NCBI RefSeq assembly: GCF_002514735.1 | Contig: NZ_NBWU01000001.1 | Span: 124,001-188,000, forward strand | DNA length: 64,000 bases | Reading direction: 5' to 3' | Source of the DNA: Sediminicola luteus | GTDB taxonomy: Bacteria > Bacteroidota > Bacteroidia > Flavobacteriales > Flavobacteriaceae | In this document: piece after piece, positions 7,151 through 16,921 of the stretch | Layout of the letters: each line of letters begins with the position of its first letter | How positions within the stretch are numbered: position 1 is the first letter of the stretch | Program-made: the position numbers and the translations under genes | Notes under the pieces: model-generated | Databases searched by the model: none | What the model saw: the letters and a program-made list of their open reading frames with translations, nothing else | Told to the model about the DNA's origin: nothing

Positions 7151-8956
7151 ATGAACCCACATTCTTTCCACATACCTGTAATGGGTATCGGCTTTACATT
7201 AGACACCCCTTTAAAAGTATCCCATTTGGGAATGGATTCCGTTATCTCTTTGGTAGATGACATCCTCTTGGAAAAAATGAGGAAGGTATACAGCGAAAAA
7301 TTCCAGTTACCTTATGAAGAGATTACCGAGGCCATCGACGATTTTAGGGCCAAACGGATAACGGCCTACTTGAACATGACCCAAAAACTGGTACAGGAAA
7401 AATTCGAGGCCTTATTGAATTTCCAAAACCAAGTCTCTGAAGAAATCAAGGATTATTTTAGTTTTTTACCCGATACCTCCCCCTTAAAAAAAGAGTTCCA
7501 ACACCTTCTTGAGCAATCGCCTGCCATCGACGATATAAAAAACTGGCTTGCGCAAAACCTCCGTATGGGCAGTATCGATGTAAATATCATGACCAAGGTC
7601 GATAAGGACAACTACATCAAAGGCGAAAAACTCCCCACCCAGTATAACGATGCCCATGCCGCCCTACGTGGTTTTGCACAAAGCGAACTGGAATCTAGCG
7701 TAGTACTTTCGGCCGGAATGAACCCACGTCTTTTTGCCTATATGGAAGGGTATGACGATTTTTATCCGGATAGCGCTGGGCATTTGCGTAAGAAAATCAT
7801 TCTAAAGGTTAGCGATTACCGCTCTGCCCTGATCCAAGGTAAGGTCTTGGCCAAGAGAGGGCTTTGGGTAAGTGAATATCGCATAGAATCGGGTTTAAAC
7901 TGTGGCGGACACGCCTTTGCTACCGAAGGCTATCTCTTAGGACCGGTATTACACGAATTCAAAGAAAAAAGAGCCGAACTACAAAGCAGTTTACACGAGG
8001 TTCTCGCAACTGCCTTGCTAGCCAAAGGAAAAGCGGCACAAGCTCATCCTCTTCCGATTAAAATAACCGCACAAGGTGGTGTAGGCACCCCTGAGGAGCA
8101 TCAATTCCTGCAACAGGAATACGGCGTAGACTCGGTAGGTTGGGGCTCGCCCTTCTTGTTGGTACCCGAAGCCACCACGGTTGACAAGCATACATTGGCC
8201 AAACTATCGAAAGCCGCTGAAAACGATGTGTACCTCAGTGATATCTCACCTTTGGGTATTCCCTTCCATAGTTTAAAGGGCAACACCAAGGACGAGGAAA
8301 AACTGGAAAGGATTGCCAAAGGAAAACCCGGCAGCCCTTGTCCGAAGAAATTCGTAGCCTTGAATACCGAATTCGGCAAACCCCTATGTACGGCCTCAAG
8401 GCAATACCAACATAAAAAACTGGAACAATTAGAGGCCCAAAACCTGCCTTTGGAGCAATTTCAAAAGGCCTATGCCAAAATCGTTGCCAAATCGTGTACC
8501 TGTGTGGGATTGGGAACCGCCTCTTTATTGGAACATGGGCTGAACACCAAGGTAGAAGGTAGTGGGGTTTCTATTTGCCCAGGGCCGAATATCGCCTACT
8601 TCTCTAAAGTTATGAGTATGAACCAAATCACCGACCATATATACGGACGCGATGATATGCTGAACCAAAGTGCGAGACCGCATATGTTTATGAAAGAACT
8701 GGGTATTTATCTCGATTACCTTAAAAATGCCTTGGACGATGCCCAAGACCAGATGAACCGAAAGCAGGAGAAATACTTGAAAAACTTTAGCGCCAACCTT
8801 AAAAAAGGCATCGAATATTATGGGCAACTTTTTTCTATCCCTAACTCGGAAAAATCCATCGCTAAGGAAAAGCTATTCTCAGATTTAGAACACTTTACCC
8901 AAAAATTACAAGGGATTACCTTGTCAATAAACCGCTTACTCGCTTCTAAAAAATAG
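7151..8956 (+). CDS. Conserved protein of unrecognised family, cysteine-rich, possible flavin TIM-barrel relation
   Basis: A 601-residue soluble protein with no signal peptide. I do not recognise the family. Visible landmarks are PVMGIGFTLDTPLKVSHLG at residues 9-27; NCGGHAFATEG near 249; KITAQGGVGTPEEHQF near 302-317, followed by SVGWGSPFLLVPEATTVD; GKPGSPCPKKF near 391; a CTC motif near 448; and ICPGPN near 473. The Gly-rich GGVGTPEEH and GWGSPFL blocks recall phosphate-binding loops of flavin TIM barrels (nitronate monooxygenase or glutamate-synthase-like), but this is only a resemblance. The spaced cysteines could bind metal or an Fe-S cluster. The C-terminal 100 residues are helical. A Crp/Fnr-type operator lies upstream, suggesting a redox- or oxygen-linked role. 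Confidence 0.7.
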   Translation: MNPHSFHIPVMGIGFTLDTPLKVSHLGMDSVISLVDDILLEKMRKVYSEKFQLPYEEITEAIDDFRAKRITAYLNMTQKLVQEKFEALLNFQNQVSEEIKDYFSFLPDTSPLKKEFQHLLEQSPAIDDIKNWLAQNLRMGSIDVNIMTKVDKDNYIKGEKLPTQYNDAHAALRGFAQSELESSVVLSAGMNPRLFAYMEGYDDFYPDSAGHLRKKIILKVSDYRSALIQGKVLAKRGLWVSEYRIESGLNCGGHAFATEGYLLGPVLHEFKEKRAELQSSLHEVLATALLAKGKAAQAHPLPIKITAQGGVGTPEEHQFLQQEYGVDSVGWGSPFLLVPEATTVDKHTLAKLSKAAENDVYLSDISPLGIPFHSLKGNTKDEEKLERIAKGKPGSPCPKKFVALNTEFGKPLCTASRQYQHKKLEQLEAQNLPLEQFQKAYAKIVAKSCTCVGLGTASLLEHGLNTKVEGSGVSICPGPNIAYFSKVMSMNQITDHIYGRDDMLNQSARPHMFMKELGIYLDYLKNALDDAQDQMNRKQEKYLKNFSANLKKGIEYYGQLFSIPNSEKSIAKEKLFSDLEHFTQKLQGITLSINRLLASKK

Positions 8957-9079
8957 AGGGTATTTCCATCAAAATAGGTTTTTATCCGAAAAAGAAATCT
9001 TTTTTCAACTAAAACAGGTCTTTAATAAGCTGCATAAACCCTTAATTTCCATAACTTTAAGCAACCAACGCACAACTTA

Positions 9080-11059
9080 ATGTTCTGGAGACTCGGTTCT
9101 TTTTCCCATTTTATGGTTATCCCATGGATATTGGCAATCCTAGGGTTAGGTTTTCTAAATCAACCAGTCAACGGTGCTAACCAAAACAGCCCAACCCATA
9201 CAGGAACCCATACAGGAACCCAGACCATTACCCATAACCTTTTACCACCTGACTACCAGTTACAATACTGTGATGTAGATGGCGATGGATTTATGGAGTT
9301 TACTATAGCAACCCTTTGGGAAGACCTACAGATAAGCCCAACCGACCCCCAGTTTCAAGAAAGCATTATCATAGGTACCGATGGCGGATATATTCTTCGC
9401 ATGGATTCCCCTGGCACCTCCCCTAGTATTACAGAAATATGCAAGCTTCCCACGGGTACACAGATTACCGATGTGGCCGTTGACCAAGATCAAAACATCT
9501 TTTTTTGTACTTATGATTATATCGCACGCTTGAATACCTCCGATTGTTCCTACTCTATCGTTTTACAAGACCCAACCTACTTTGGTATCAACTCCTTGTC
9601 TTTCGACCTCATGGGCAACCTCCTTTTTGGGGTAGCCGGGTCCAACAATTCCAATGTGTACCGTATGGTGCCACCTTTTAACCAAGCCCCCACGGTTTGG
9701 CACGATTTTACTTCCGGGGATCCAGGTGGCGATTTTGTTATGCTGAACGGAAATATGTATATCGCTTGGCGCGAAACCACCGGGTTCAGACTATTCGAAG
9801 TAACCTTAGACGCTAATTTGAACTATGTTTCGCATACAGACATTGGGCCACTGCCGTTCAATACTTATGGCTTGGCCAGCGAGGCAGGCCAACTTTATGG
9901 CGTTTCTTCCAATAGACTGTACCAAATAAACGTAACAAACGCCATCACCACCGATTTGGCCAACAACAATTTCGTTTATGGAGAATGGTGGGGCATTGCC
10001 GGGTTACATGAAGCAGGGGAACTTATGCTAAGCCTTCATGAAGCCGAAACCGATGCCCAGAATGGGACAAATGGATTAACCGGAATTTGGACGAATACCA
10101 TTTCCGGGGGACAAACCTTGTATATCCGTATAGAAAATACCCTAACGGGAGAAGTTACCCTGCAAACCTTGGACCTTATTATCGATACGCCCCCAGTTTT
10201 ACAAGCGCCCCAGCCACTAAGTGGTTGTGCCGATACTAACGGCCAAAGCACTTTTAATCTAGATGATATTATTCCAAGCCTAGATTCCTCACCAAACTCA
10301 GGAATAGGTATTAGTTACCATATCTCGCAGGCCGATGCCGATACGGGCAGTAATCCTATGGTGCCTTTTCCTTACACCATTTCGGGTAATCAAGAAACCC
10401 TCTTCGTTCGGGTAACCTTAAATGGTTCGGACTGTTATGCCACCGAGGTATTTGAACTCCGAAGCACCGATTCGGATGTGTTGGCAGAAATCAGTGGCCC
10501 TGACCCCACTAGAACGGATAGTAGCTGTACTACCGACGGCAATGGCGATACATATTTTGATTTAGATGCCAGTTTCAATTTGTTCTTCCCAAACTTGGGA
10601 TCGGATTGGGCACTTAGCTATTATACAGACGAAACCTCTGCCCAAGCGGAAACAGCATCTTTGACCAGTCCGTATTACACCTCCGATTTTACGGAGATCT
10701 TTGTACGGGCCGCACACCCGAACGGATGTATCGATGTTTCCAATTTCTTTTTAGAACCCAATTGCGAAGATTCCCCGCCAACCGAATTCGATTATTCGAT
10801 ACCCACCTATTTTAGTCCAAACGGGGATACCCATAACCCCTATTGGAACCTTCAAGAAATATCGGCCGGGTTTCCGGAACAAACCCAAATTGAAATTTTC
10901 GATAGGTACGGGAAACTTCTATATCGTTTTAACCCCTCCGAAAGCCCGGGTTGGGATGGTACGTATCAAGGCAAACCCATGCCGGCTTCTGACTATTGGT
11001 TTAGTCTATTTATCCCAGACACGGAAACCATTACAGGCCATTTTTCCTTGATTCGCTAG
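9080..11059 (+). CDS. Type IX secretion substrate with C-terminal type B (CHU_C) sorting domain
   Basis: A 659-residue secreted protein. An N-terminal hydrophobic signal (about residues 10-33) is followed by a short THTGTHTGTQT stretch encoded by repeated ACCCATACAGGA. Residues about 50-330 look like a WD/NHL-type beta propeller (repeated DGGYIL, DVAVDQDQNIFF, SFDLMGNLLFG). After that come two immunoglobulin-like modules with paired cysteines (LSGCADTNGQSTFNLDD..., SSCTTDGNGDTYFDLD). The C-terminal ~85 residues carry YFSPNGDTHNPYW, IEIFDRYGKLLYRF, and GWDGTYQGKPMPASDYWF, the gliding-motility-associated C-terminal domain that directs export through the type IX system encoded nearby (gldKLMN). 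It ends 4 nt before a convergent gene. Confidence 0.9.
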   Translation: MFWRLGSFSHFMVIPWILAILGLGFLNQPVNGANQNSPTHTGTHTGTQTITHNLLPPDYQLQYCDVDGDGFMEFTIATLWEDLQISPTDPQFQESIIIGTDGGYILRMDSPGTSPSITEICKLPTGTQITDVAVDQDQNIFFCTYDYIARLNTSDCSYSIVLQDPTYFGINSLSFDLMGNLLFGVAGSNNSNVYRMVPPFNQAPTVWHDFTSGDPGGDFVMLNGNMYIAWRETTGFRLFEVTLDANLNYVSHTDIGPLPFNTYGLASEAGQLYGVSSNRLYQINVTNAITTDLANNNFVYGEWWGIAGLHEAGELMLSLHEAETDAQNGTNGLTGIWTNTISGGQTLYIRIENTLTGEVTLQTLDLIIDTPPVLQAPQPLSGCADTNGQSTFNLDDIIPSLDSSPNSGIGISYHISQADADTGSNPMVPFPYTISGNQETLFVRVTLNGSDCYATEVFELRSTDSDVLAEISGPDPTRTDSSCTTDGNGDTYFDLDASFNLFFPNLGSDWALSYYTDETSAQAETASLTSPYYTSDFTEIFVRAAHPNGCIDVSNFFLEPNCEDSPPTEFDYSIPTYFSPNGDTHNPYWNLQEISAGFPEQTQIEIFDRYGKLLYRFNPSESPGWDGTYQGKPMPASDYWFSLFIPDTETITGHFSLIR

Positions 11060-11063
11060 CTAA

Positions 11064-11879
11064 TTAAGCGCCCCTTCCTTTAAACGCAGCCATAGACTTA
11101 TAAATACCCAGCCACTTACCTATTATGGTATCGAACACCCTTGTTGGCAATACCCCTCTTAAAAATGGGGTAAAACGGACCATAAAGGGTAAACGTACAT
11201 AAATTTTCTTTTTTCTTACCGCCTTAATTATAGATTTTACTACCTGTTCAGCATGTAGCATGGGTAATAAAAAATTATCCTTCGCCCCTTCGAACATACC
11301 CGTATCTATATAGGCTGGGCACACCGTAGTACAATGAAAATCGGGGCCCAAGGCCTCCATTTCTAAACGCAAGCTCTCTGAAAAACCGACTACCGCCCAC
11401 TTAGACCCAACATAGGGTGCCATATAAGGTACCGGAGTAAAACCGGCGGCCGAGGCTATATTCACGATATGGCCATGTCCCTGGGCATACATTAGCTGTA
11501 AAACCATTTTAGAAATATGGACCAAAGCCTTTACATTCACATCGAGTACATCGTCTATTTGACTATGATCGAGATCGACCAACAGCTTACCGCCAACCAA
11601 ACCGGCATTGTTTACCAATACATCAATCGGGCCCTTGGCGGATATGGCATGGATGGTTTCCTGTAATTTTCGGGTATCCCTAATATCTTGCACATAGGTG
11701 GCCACCCTTTCGGTACCGTAGGTATCGGACAAGCTCGAAGCCAAAACGGCCAAGCCAGCCTGATCCATGTCTAGTAGCAGCACCGAAGTATGGGGTTGCG
11801 ACAATAACTGCTCTGCCAATTCTTTTCCAAGGCCGGAAGCACCACCGGTAATAAGCCATCTTTGGCTATTTACTGCCAT
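11064..11879 (-). CDS. SDR family NAD(P)-dependent oxidoreductase
   Basis: A 271-residue classical short-chain dehydrogenase. The cofactor-binding glycine motif is TGGASGLG (residues 10-17), NNAG appears near residue 91, and the catalytic Tyr-x-x-x-Lys is YVGSK near 158, with an upstream Ser in NIASAAG. An Asp after the second strand (LLLDMD) suggests NAD(H) preference (inference). The C-terminal part contains a basic, hydrophobic stretch (MVRFTPFLRGVLPTRVF), as in membrane-associated SDRs acting on lipids or retinoid-like substrates. The substrate is unknown. It is downstream of the RND efflux operon with its own -7 element at 11896-11903, and converges on the T9SS substrate gene. Confidence 0.9.
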   Translation of the reverse strand: MAVNSQRWLITGGASGLGKELAEQLLSQPHTSVLLLDMDQAGLAVLASSLSDTYGTERVATYVQDIRDTRKLQETIHAISAKGPIDVLVNNAGLVGGKLLVDLDHSQIDDVLDVNVKALVHISKMVLQLMYAQGHGHIVNIASAAGFTPVPYMAPYVGSKWAVVGFSESLRLEMEALGPDFHCTTVCPAYIDTGMFEGAKDNFLLPMLHAEQVVKSIIKAVRKKKIYVRLPFMVRFTPFLRGVLPTRVFDTIIGKWLGIYKSMAAFKGRGA

Positions 11880-11895
11880 CTGTTCGAATTTTGGG

Positions 11896-11903
11896 CAAAA
11901 GTA
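11896..11903 (-). promoter_or_regulatory. -7 promoter element TACTTTTG for the SDR gene
   Basis: On the minus strand the bases read TACTTTTG, a perfect TAnnTTTG Bacteroidota -7 box, 16 nt upstream of the ATG at 11879. No well-spaced -33 TTG is obvious; the nearest one lies about 28 nt further upstream. Confidence 0.5.
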
Positions 11904-11953
11904 CGGCCTTTAATCGGGCTTATCGGAAAAGCAAGGACCAAGATATCATTCGA

Positions 11954-12136
11954 TTACTGCCCAATGGGTGCCACACTTAAACTGGCCAACACCCCTTGGG
12001 TTACGGTATAATCTATTTCCAAAGGCCTACAACACACTTGGCAGTCTTCAACATAGGTCTGCCCATCTACCGAAACATCCAAGGCAATCGTAATATACTC
12101 CCAACAATGAGGGCACTGGATATCTCGGGTCTCCAT
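11954..12136 (-). CDS. CPXCG motif-containing cysteine-rich protein
   Basis: A 60-residue protein with CPHCWEYI near the N-terminus and a second pair in VEDCQVCCRPLEIDY, matching the small CPXCG family, a presumed zinc ribbon. Here the first motif is CPHCW, with Trp where Gly is usual. It starts 5 nt after the tolC-like stop, so it is the last gene of the efflux operon. Function is unknown. A link to the pump is suggested only by position. Confidence 0.8.
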   Translation of the reverse strand: METRDIQCPHCWEYITIALDVSVDGQTYVEDCQVCCRPLEIDYTVTQGVLASLSVAPIGQ

Positions 12137-12141
12137 AGGCC

Positions 12142-13512
12142 TTAGTAGGGTATATTCAATAATTGTCCTAAAAGCTGCATAAGTTGTAACTCGGCCAATT
12201 TGGCATCGTATTTGGCGGCATTGCGATTGGTTTGGGCCAAAAGTAAGTTGGTCTGTGCCTGGCGGAATTCCAAAGAGGTAATTCGCCCCAATTGGAATTG
12301 GGCGGTGGATCTATTAAAATTATGCTGGTTGGTAACCACATTCTGCTCCTGAATCTTAAATACTTGTAATCTGTTCTTATAAATCTCCAAAGCATTACGG
12401 ATATCGCGTTCGATCTCTAGCTCCAACTGACTGCGGGTAAGTTCTTGATTGGCCAAGGCGATTTTGGCATTCTTTACCCTCGTTGTAGTTCTACCCCCAT
12501 CGAAAAGATTCCAAGTAAGTGCCGCACCCAATTGTAGATTATCACGGGTTTGATTTTGGGAAGGGAAGAATGCCGAGGCTGGATTTTGGTTTAAATTCCA
12601 ACCATAAGAACCGGTTAAGCCAATAGAAGGCAAGTAACCCGACCGACTAATCTTAACATCATATGCGTTGATAGCTAGATTACGTTCGTTTTGAAGTAAG
12701 GTAACGTTATGGTCTTTAACCTTTTCATAATAGGCTTCAATTTGATCCATGGGCGTAAAGTTGACCGTAGTATCTACAGTGAACAAAGTGGTTAATTCTT
12801 GGTTCAACACCACATTCAAATCCCTTTTGGCATTAGCCAGGGACTGTTTACTATTCATGTAGAGAATACTATCGTTGGTAGCATCTACACGGGCATTCAA
12901 AACATCTAACTTACTATTTTGGCCATATTCGAAGGCATATTCTGCCCGGGTTACACGATCGGTTGATATTTGCATGGCCTCATCTAGAACAACCTGGTTC
13001 TCCGTTATTCGGGCTACCTCGAAATACACTGAAAACAATTGAAGCATTGTATTTTCAATGGTTTCCCTAGCCTGCAATTCACTAAGATCATATTGTTCCT
13101 TAAGGCTTTTGTAGTTGTAATAACGGCCTAAGCCATCAAAAAGCGTGTAATTAAGGTTTACCCCCCCATTATACACTTGACTTTCGGCACCGTTCAATTC
13201 AACATCTGGGGTAGGATTACCGTCACGGTCACCATCTGGAAAAGAAGTGGTCGTATTGCTTTCAGAATAGGTGGCACCTGCCGTTCCCGTGAGTGTGGGT
13301 AAATATCCCGAATTTAAAACACTCTTGTTATTTTTAGCAATCTCGACCCGGTTTCTGGCTATTTTAATGCCAAAATTCTCTTCGAGGGCCAACTTAATGG
13401 CATCTTCTTTAGAAAGATACCCTTCTTGGGTTTGGGCCTGGGCTGTTACCACAAACAACACCATTACTATTGTGGCTATCCTATAGCTAAGGTTCATTTT
13501 TTTTGATTTCAT
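12142..13512 (-). CDS. TolC family outer membrane efflux protein
   Basis: A 456-residue outer membrane channel with a cleavable signal (MKSKKMNLSYRIATIVMVLF..., cut after AQAQ near residue 28). It shows the TolC repeated coiled-coil pattern: two halves each with long helices, for example LSKEDAIKLALEENFGIKIARN, LNARVDATNDSIL, and GAALTWNLFDGGRTTTRVKN, with LNYTLFDGLGR as the matching beta segment of the first half. It would form the trimeric exit duct for the RND pump encoded immediately upstream; the two genes are 3 nt apart. The substrate is unknown. Confidence 0.92.
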   Translation of the reverse strand: MKSKKMNLSYRIATIVMVLFVVTAQAQTQEGYLSKEDAIKLALEENFGIKIARNRVEIAKNNKSVLNSGYLPTLTGTAGATYSESNTTTSFPDGDRDGNPTPDVELNGAESQVYNGGVNLNYTLFDGLGRYYNYKSLKEQYDLSELQARETIENTMLQLFSVYFEVARITENQVVLDEAMQISTDRVTRAEYAFEYGQNSKLDVLNARVDATNDSILYMNSKQSLANAKRDLNVVLNQELTTLFTVDTTVNFTPMDQIEAYYEKVKDHNVTLLQNERNLAINAYDVKISRSGYLPSIGLTGSYGWNLNQNPASAFFPSQNQTRDNLQLGAALTWNLFDGGRTTTRVKNAKIALANQELTRSQLELEIERDIRNALEIYKNRLQVFKIQEQNVVTNQHNFNRSTAQFQLGRITSLEFRQAQTNLLLAQTNRNAAKYDAKLAELQLMQLLGQLLNIPY

Positions 13513-13515
13513 AGG

Positions 13516-16500
13516 TTATTGATCCATGGCTTTGCCCGATAATTCCTTTGGAATATGCTGTGCTGGCCCTATCTTGTCATGGGCATCGTCTAACATATCT
13601 TCTGCCGTATTCAAGGCCGACATCGATTCGCCATGACTACCTTCTTGCTGTTCTTTTATCGCTCTTTCCACTTCTTCCTTGGTAATTGAATTACCGGTGC
13701 GTAACCACTTTCCGGTAACCTTTACACTATTACCAAATGAAAGGAAAATAGGTAGCATTATCAGTGTCAACACCGTTGCAAAAGCAATTCCGTAAGCTAT
13801 GGATATAGCCATAGGAATCAAAAACTGGGCTTGCCTACTTTTCTCTAACATCAAAGGGGCCAAACCGGCCACCGTTGTAATTGATGTTAAGAAAATGGCT
13901 CTAAAACGGGCCCTGCCTGCTTCATACATGGCTTCGTCAAAATGCATACCGGCCCTTAGATTACTATTGAATTTACCAATAAGTACCAAACCATCGTTAA
14001 CCATGATCCCTATTAAGGCGATAATACCCAACATAGAAAGGATATTAATTGGGAACCCATGAATCCAGTGTCCCCAGGCAACGGCCGTTAAACTAAAGGG
14101 AACCAACAGAATAAGCAATAAGGGTTGACTATAGCTCCTAAAGGTAAAAGCGATGGTGATATAGATCAACAATAATGCCGACAAGCCAACGAATCGTAAT
14201 GAGCGCATTAATTTACCGGCCTCCCTGTTTTGCCCTTCATACGATGGGGTTACCGTAGGATAGTGCGATAAAATTTCGGGCATGACCTGGGTACGGATCT
14301 CGGTCATGATATCGGTGGCCGTAACGTTCTCGGGATCTTTTAGATCGGCGGTAACTTGTATCTCACGCCTCCCATCGAGGTGGTTAATGGCCACATCGCC
14401 CCGTTCTATGGTGTAGGAAGCGATTTCCTTCAAGGGTACCCTTCCGCCAGATGGGGTTACGATACGCATTTCGTCTAGATCGGTAATCGAAGACCGGTTG
14501 GGCCTGTCGTAACGCACCCATACCCGTATCTCGTCTTGTCCCCTTTGAAAACGTTGGGCCTGGGACCCAAAGAACCCAGCACGTACCTGGTTCATTACCT
14601 CTCTTAGGTTCAGCCCTAACAAATAGGCATTATCCTTCAATTCCAATCGAATTTCCTTGATACCCGCAGGATCATTATCGGCTACATCCTTTAAGGCCGA
14701 ATTGCGCTCCATGGCCTGTTTTAATTCAGCCTTGGCTGCCTTTAGCTCGGTGATATTGTTCCCCAAAAGGGATACGGAAACCGGTAGTCCGCCAAAATTA
14801 CCCCCAGAACCGAATACCAAACTCTCTACCCCTATCACCGGACCCACCAATTCGCGTAAACGTTGGGTTACCAAACGCGACTGAATGGCATCGGGACGTT
14901 CTTCACCAGGCAATAAATTGATGATCAAATCGGCCGTAGACGAACCTGGCCCTAAGGTTTTTATCACGTTCTCGAACAAGGCCATATCGGAACCTTGCAG
15001 GTATTTATCGGTCAATTCTTGGTTTACGATCTCGGCTTTTTCCTCGATCATACTGATTATGGAATCGGTAACCGCGGCATTGGTTCCATTGGGCATGTTC
15101 AGGGTTACCTGTACCCGGTCACTGGCAATTCGCGGAAAAAACGAGGTTTTTATAATGCCACCACCCACGGACCCAAATGTGAGTAATAGGGCCGCAATAA
15201 ATATGGAAAAAGTCAGCAGTTTATTGTTGAGGGCAAAACGTAAGGTGGGACTATACATATTGTCGCGCAGCCACACCATAATACGATCGCCCAGTTTATT
15301 CACATCGCGCAATCGGGCAAATACCCTTCCTATGGCAGTTTTCGGAGCTTTCTCCTGCGGACTCAAGGCCTTGGAATGGGCCAAGTGGGCCGGGAGTATG
15401 ATTAAAGCCTCAATTAAGGAAACGGCCAACGTAAGGATCACGATTACGGAAACCTGACCGAAAAACTCCCCGATCCTTCCGTCTAAAAAGAGGAATATGG
15501 AAAAGGCGATAATGGTAGTAATAATGGCCGAAACAATGGGCGGTATCACCTCTAAGGTTCCCTCAAGTGCGGCCTGTACCGGACTTTTCCCTTTTTCGTA
15601 ATGTTGGTAGATGTTCTCAGCGATCACGATACCATCATCTACCAGAATACCGATTACGATGATCATTCCAAATAGCGACAATACATTGATCGTAACATCG
15701 AAATATGGCGCCACTACGAACATACCCAAAAAGGCTACCGGTAAACCGAAAGCCACCCAAAAGGCCAATCGGGTATTGAGAAAAAGCGACAGGAACAACA
15801 ATACCAAGAGCATACCCACGATAGCGTTCTCGGTTAAGAGTTGGGTACGTTGGGTAAGGGTGGTAGAAAGGTCGGCTACCACCGTGAGGTGTACGTTATT
15901 GTGTTTTTGGTTGTATGCGTCAATATAATCGCGCACCTTTTCGGCCGAAGAGATCAAATCTTCGGTATTGGTACTGGTAATGGTAATATTAACGGCCAGT
16001 TCGCCATTGAAAAAAGTAGCATCGGGGTTTTCTGAAAAGCGATCCCGTACCTTGGCCACATCCTTTAGGCGAATGGTATTTCCGGAGGCATCGGCCCTAA
16101 TGATCAGGTTAGAGAGTTCGTCGCCATAGTACGACCGGTTATTGGCCCGGATCAGATATTCTTCGGAACTGGTCTTGATATTTCCACCGGTTACCAAGAT
16201 ATTGGCCCTGCCAACGGCCTGGGCCACTTGACTGAACGACAGATCGTAGGCCAACAGACTATTTTCATCAACGGCGATCTCGATCTCTTCGTCGGGGTAC
16301 CCATCTATGGTTATCTGCGAAATCCCTTCAATGGCCCTAAGGTCGTTTTCTACCTGGCGCGCTATCTGTTTTAGGGTAACCAAGGGGATGTCTTCCCCAC
16401 TAACCGCAAAACTGATGGTTTGCCGTACCGGTCTTAGTTTAGAGACTACCAAAGGTTCCATTCCCGTTGGGAACGAGGGGACCCGATCCACGGCATTCTT

Positions 16501-16827
16501 TACCTCGAGCAGCATAAAATCGATGTCGCGGCCTTTCTCAATCTCTACATTTATGGTACCACTGTTTTCCCTGGAGGTAGAGGTTACCCTTTCGACCCCT
16601 TCCAGGCCCTTGAGGTTATCTTCGATCTTTAACACCACCCCTTCTTCAATTTCTTGAGGGGAGGCCCCGGGGTATACCACCGTAATCAAGACGTTTTTGG
16701 AGTCTACCAAGGGGAAAAAGGACGATTTCAATGAAAATGCCCCGACGACACCAAACACCAAAAAAGCCAAAATAACCACATTAACGGCAACGTGGTACTT
16801 TATAAAATAGGCGATTACTTTTTTCAT
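13516..16827 (-). CDS. Efflux RND transporter permease subunit
   Basis: An 1103-residue inner membrane proton-driven pump of the AcrB/MdtB type. TM1 is near residues 10-32, the porter domain begins with SFFPLVDSKNVLITVVYPGAS, the first TM bundle covers about 335-480, and the key TM4 aspartates appear in GILVDDGIVIAENI. The second half repeats the architecture (TM7 near 550, SFFPRIASDRVQVTLNMPNG) and ends in TM8-12. The C-terminal tail of about 60 residues is hydrophilic and unusual in length. It sits between the adaptor gene (94-nt gap) and the tolC-like gene (3-nt gap). There is no clear heavy-metal signature, so small-molecule efflux is the default inference. Confidence 0.93.
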   Translation of the reverse strand: MKKVIAYFIKYHVAVNVVILAFLVFGVVGAFSLKSSFFPLVDSKNVLITVVYPGASPQEIEEGVVLKIEDNLKGLEGVERVTSTSRENSGTINVEIEKGRDIDFMLLEVKNAVDRVPSFPTGMEPLVVSKLRPVRQTISFAVSGEDIPLVTLKQIARQVENDLRAIEGISQITIDGYPDEEIEIAVDENSLLAYDLSFSQVAQAVGRANILVTGGNIKTSSEEYLIRANNRSYYGDELSNLIIRADASGNTIRLKDVAKVRDRFSENPDATFFNGELAVNITITSTNTEDLISSAEKVRDYIDAYNQKHNNVHLTVVADLSTTLTQRTQLLTENAIVGMLLVLLFLSLFLNTRLAFWVAFGLPVAFLGMFVVAPYFDVTINVLSLFGMIIVIGILVDDGIVIAENIYQHYEKGKSPVQAALEGTLEVIPPIVSAIITTIIAFSIFLFLDGRIGEFFGQVSVIVILTLAVSLIEALIILPAHLAHSKALSPQEKAPKTAIGRVFARLRDVNKLGDRIMVWLRDNMYSPTLRFALNNKLLTFSIFIAALLLTFGSVGGGIIKTSFFPRIASDRVQVTLNMPNGTNAAVTDSIISMIEEKAEIVNQELTDKYLQGSDMALFENVIKTLGPGSSTADLIINLLPGEERPDAIQSRLVTQRLRELVGPVIGVESLVFGSGGNFGGLPVSVSLLGNNITELKAAKAELKQAMERNSALKDVADNDPAGIKEIRLELKDNAYLLGLNLREVMNQVRAGFFGSQAQRFQRGQDEIRVWVRYDRPNRSSITDLDEMRIVTPSGGRVPLKEIASYTIERGDVAINHLDGRREIQVTADLKDPENVTATDIMTEIRTQVMPEILSHYPTVTPSYEGQNREAGKLMRSLRFVGLSALLLIYITIAFTFRSYSQPLLLILLVPFSLTAVAWGHWIHGFPINILSMLGIIALIGIMVNDGLVLIGKFNSNLRAGMHFDEAMYEAGRARFRAIFLTSITTVAGLAPLMLEKSRQAQFLIPMAISIAYGIAFATVLTLIMLPIFLSFGNSVKVTGKWLRTGNSITKEEVERAIKEQQEGSHGESMSALNTAEDMLDDAHDKIGPAQHIPKELSGKAMDQ

Positions 16828-16921
16828 TTATCAACTGTATTTGATCAGGCTTTACAACCCTCGGCTCCCTTACTAGCTAGGTAAATTCCAGGATTTACAA
16901 GCAGGATCTTATCCTGGTAGG

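Noticed and set aside
11059-11064. Shared terminator or regulatory site at the convergent ends
   Set aside because: The two stops are only 4 nt apart and no stable hairpin or U tract was seen.
14885-15457. Long open frame on the plus strand antisense to the RND pump
   Set aside because: It mirrors the third-codon pattern of the pump gene, has no recognisable domain and no promoter, so it is a shadow frame.
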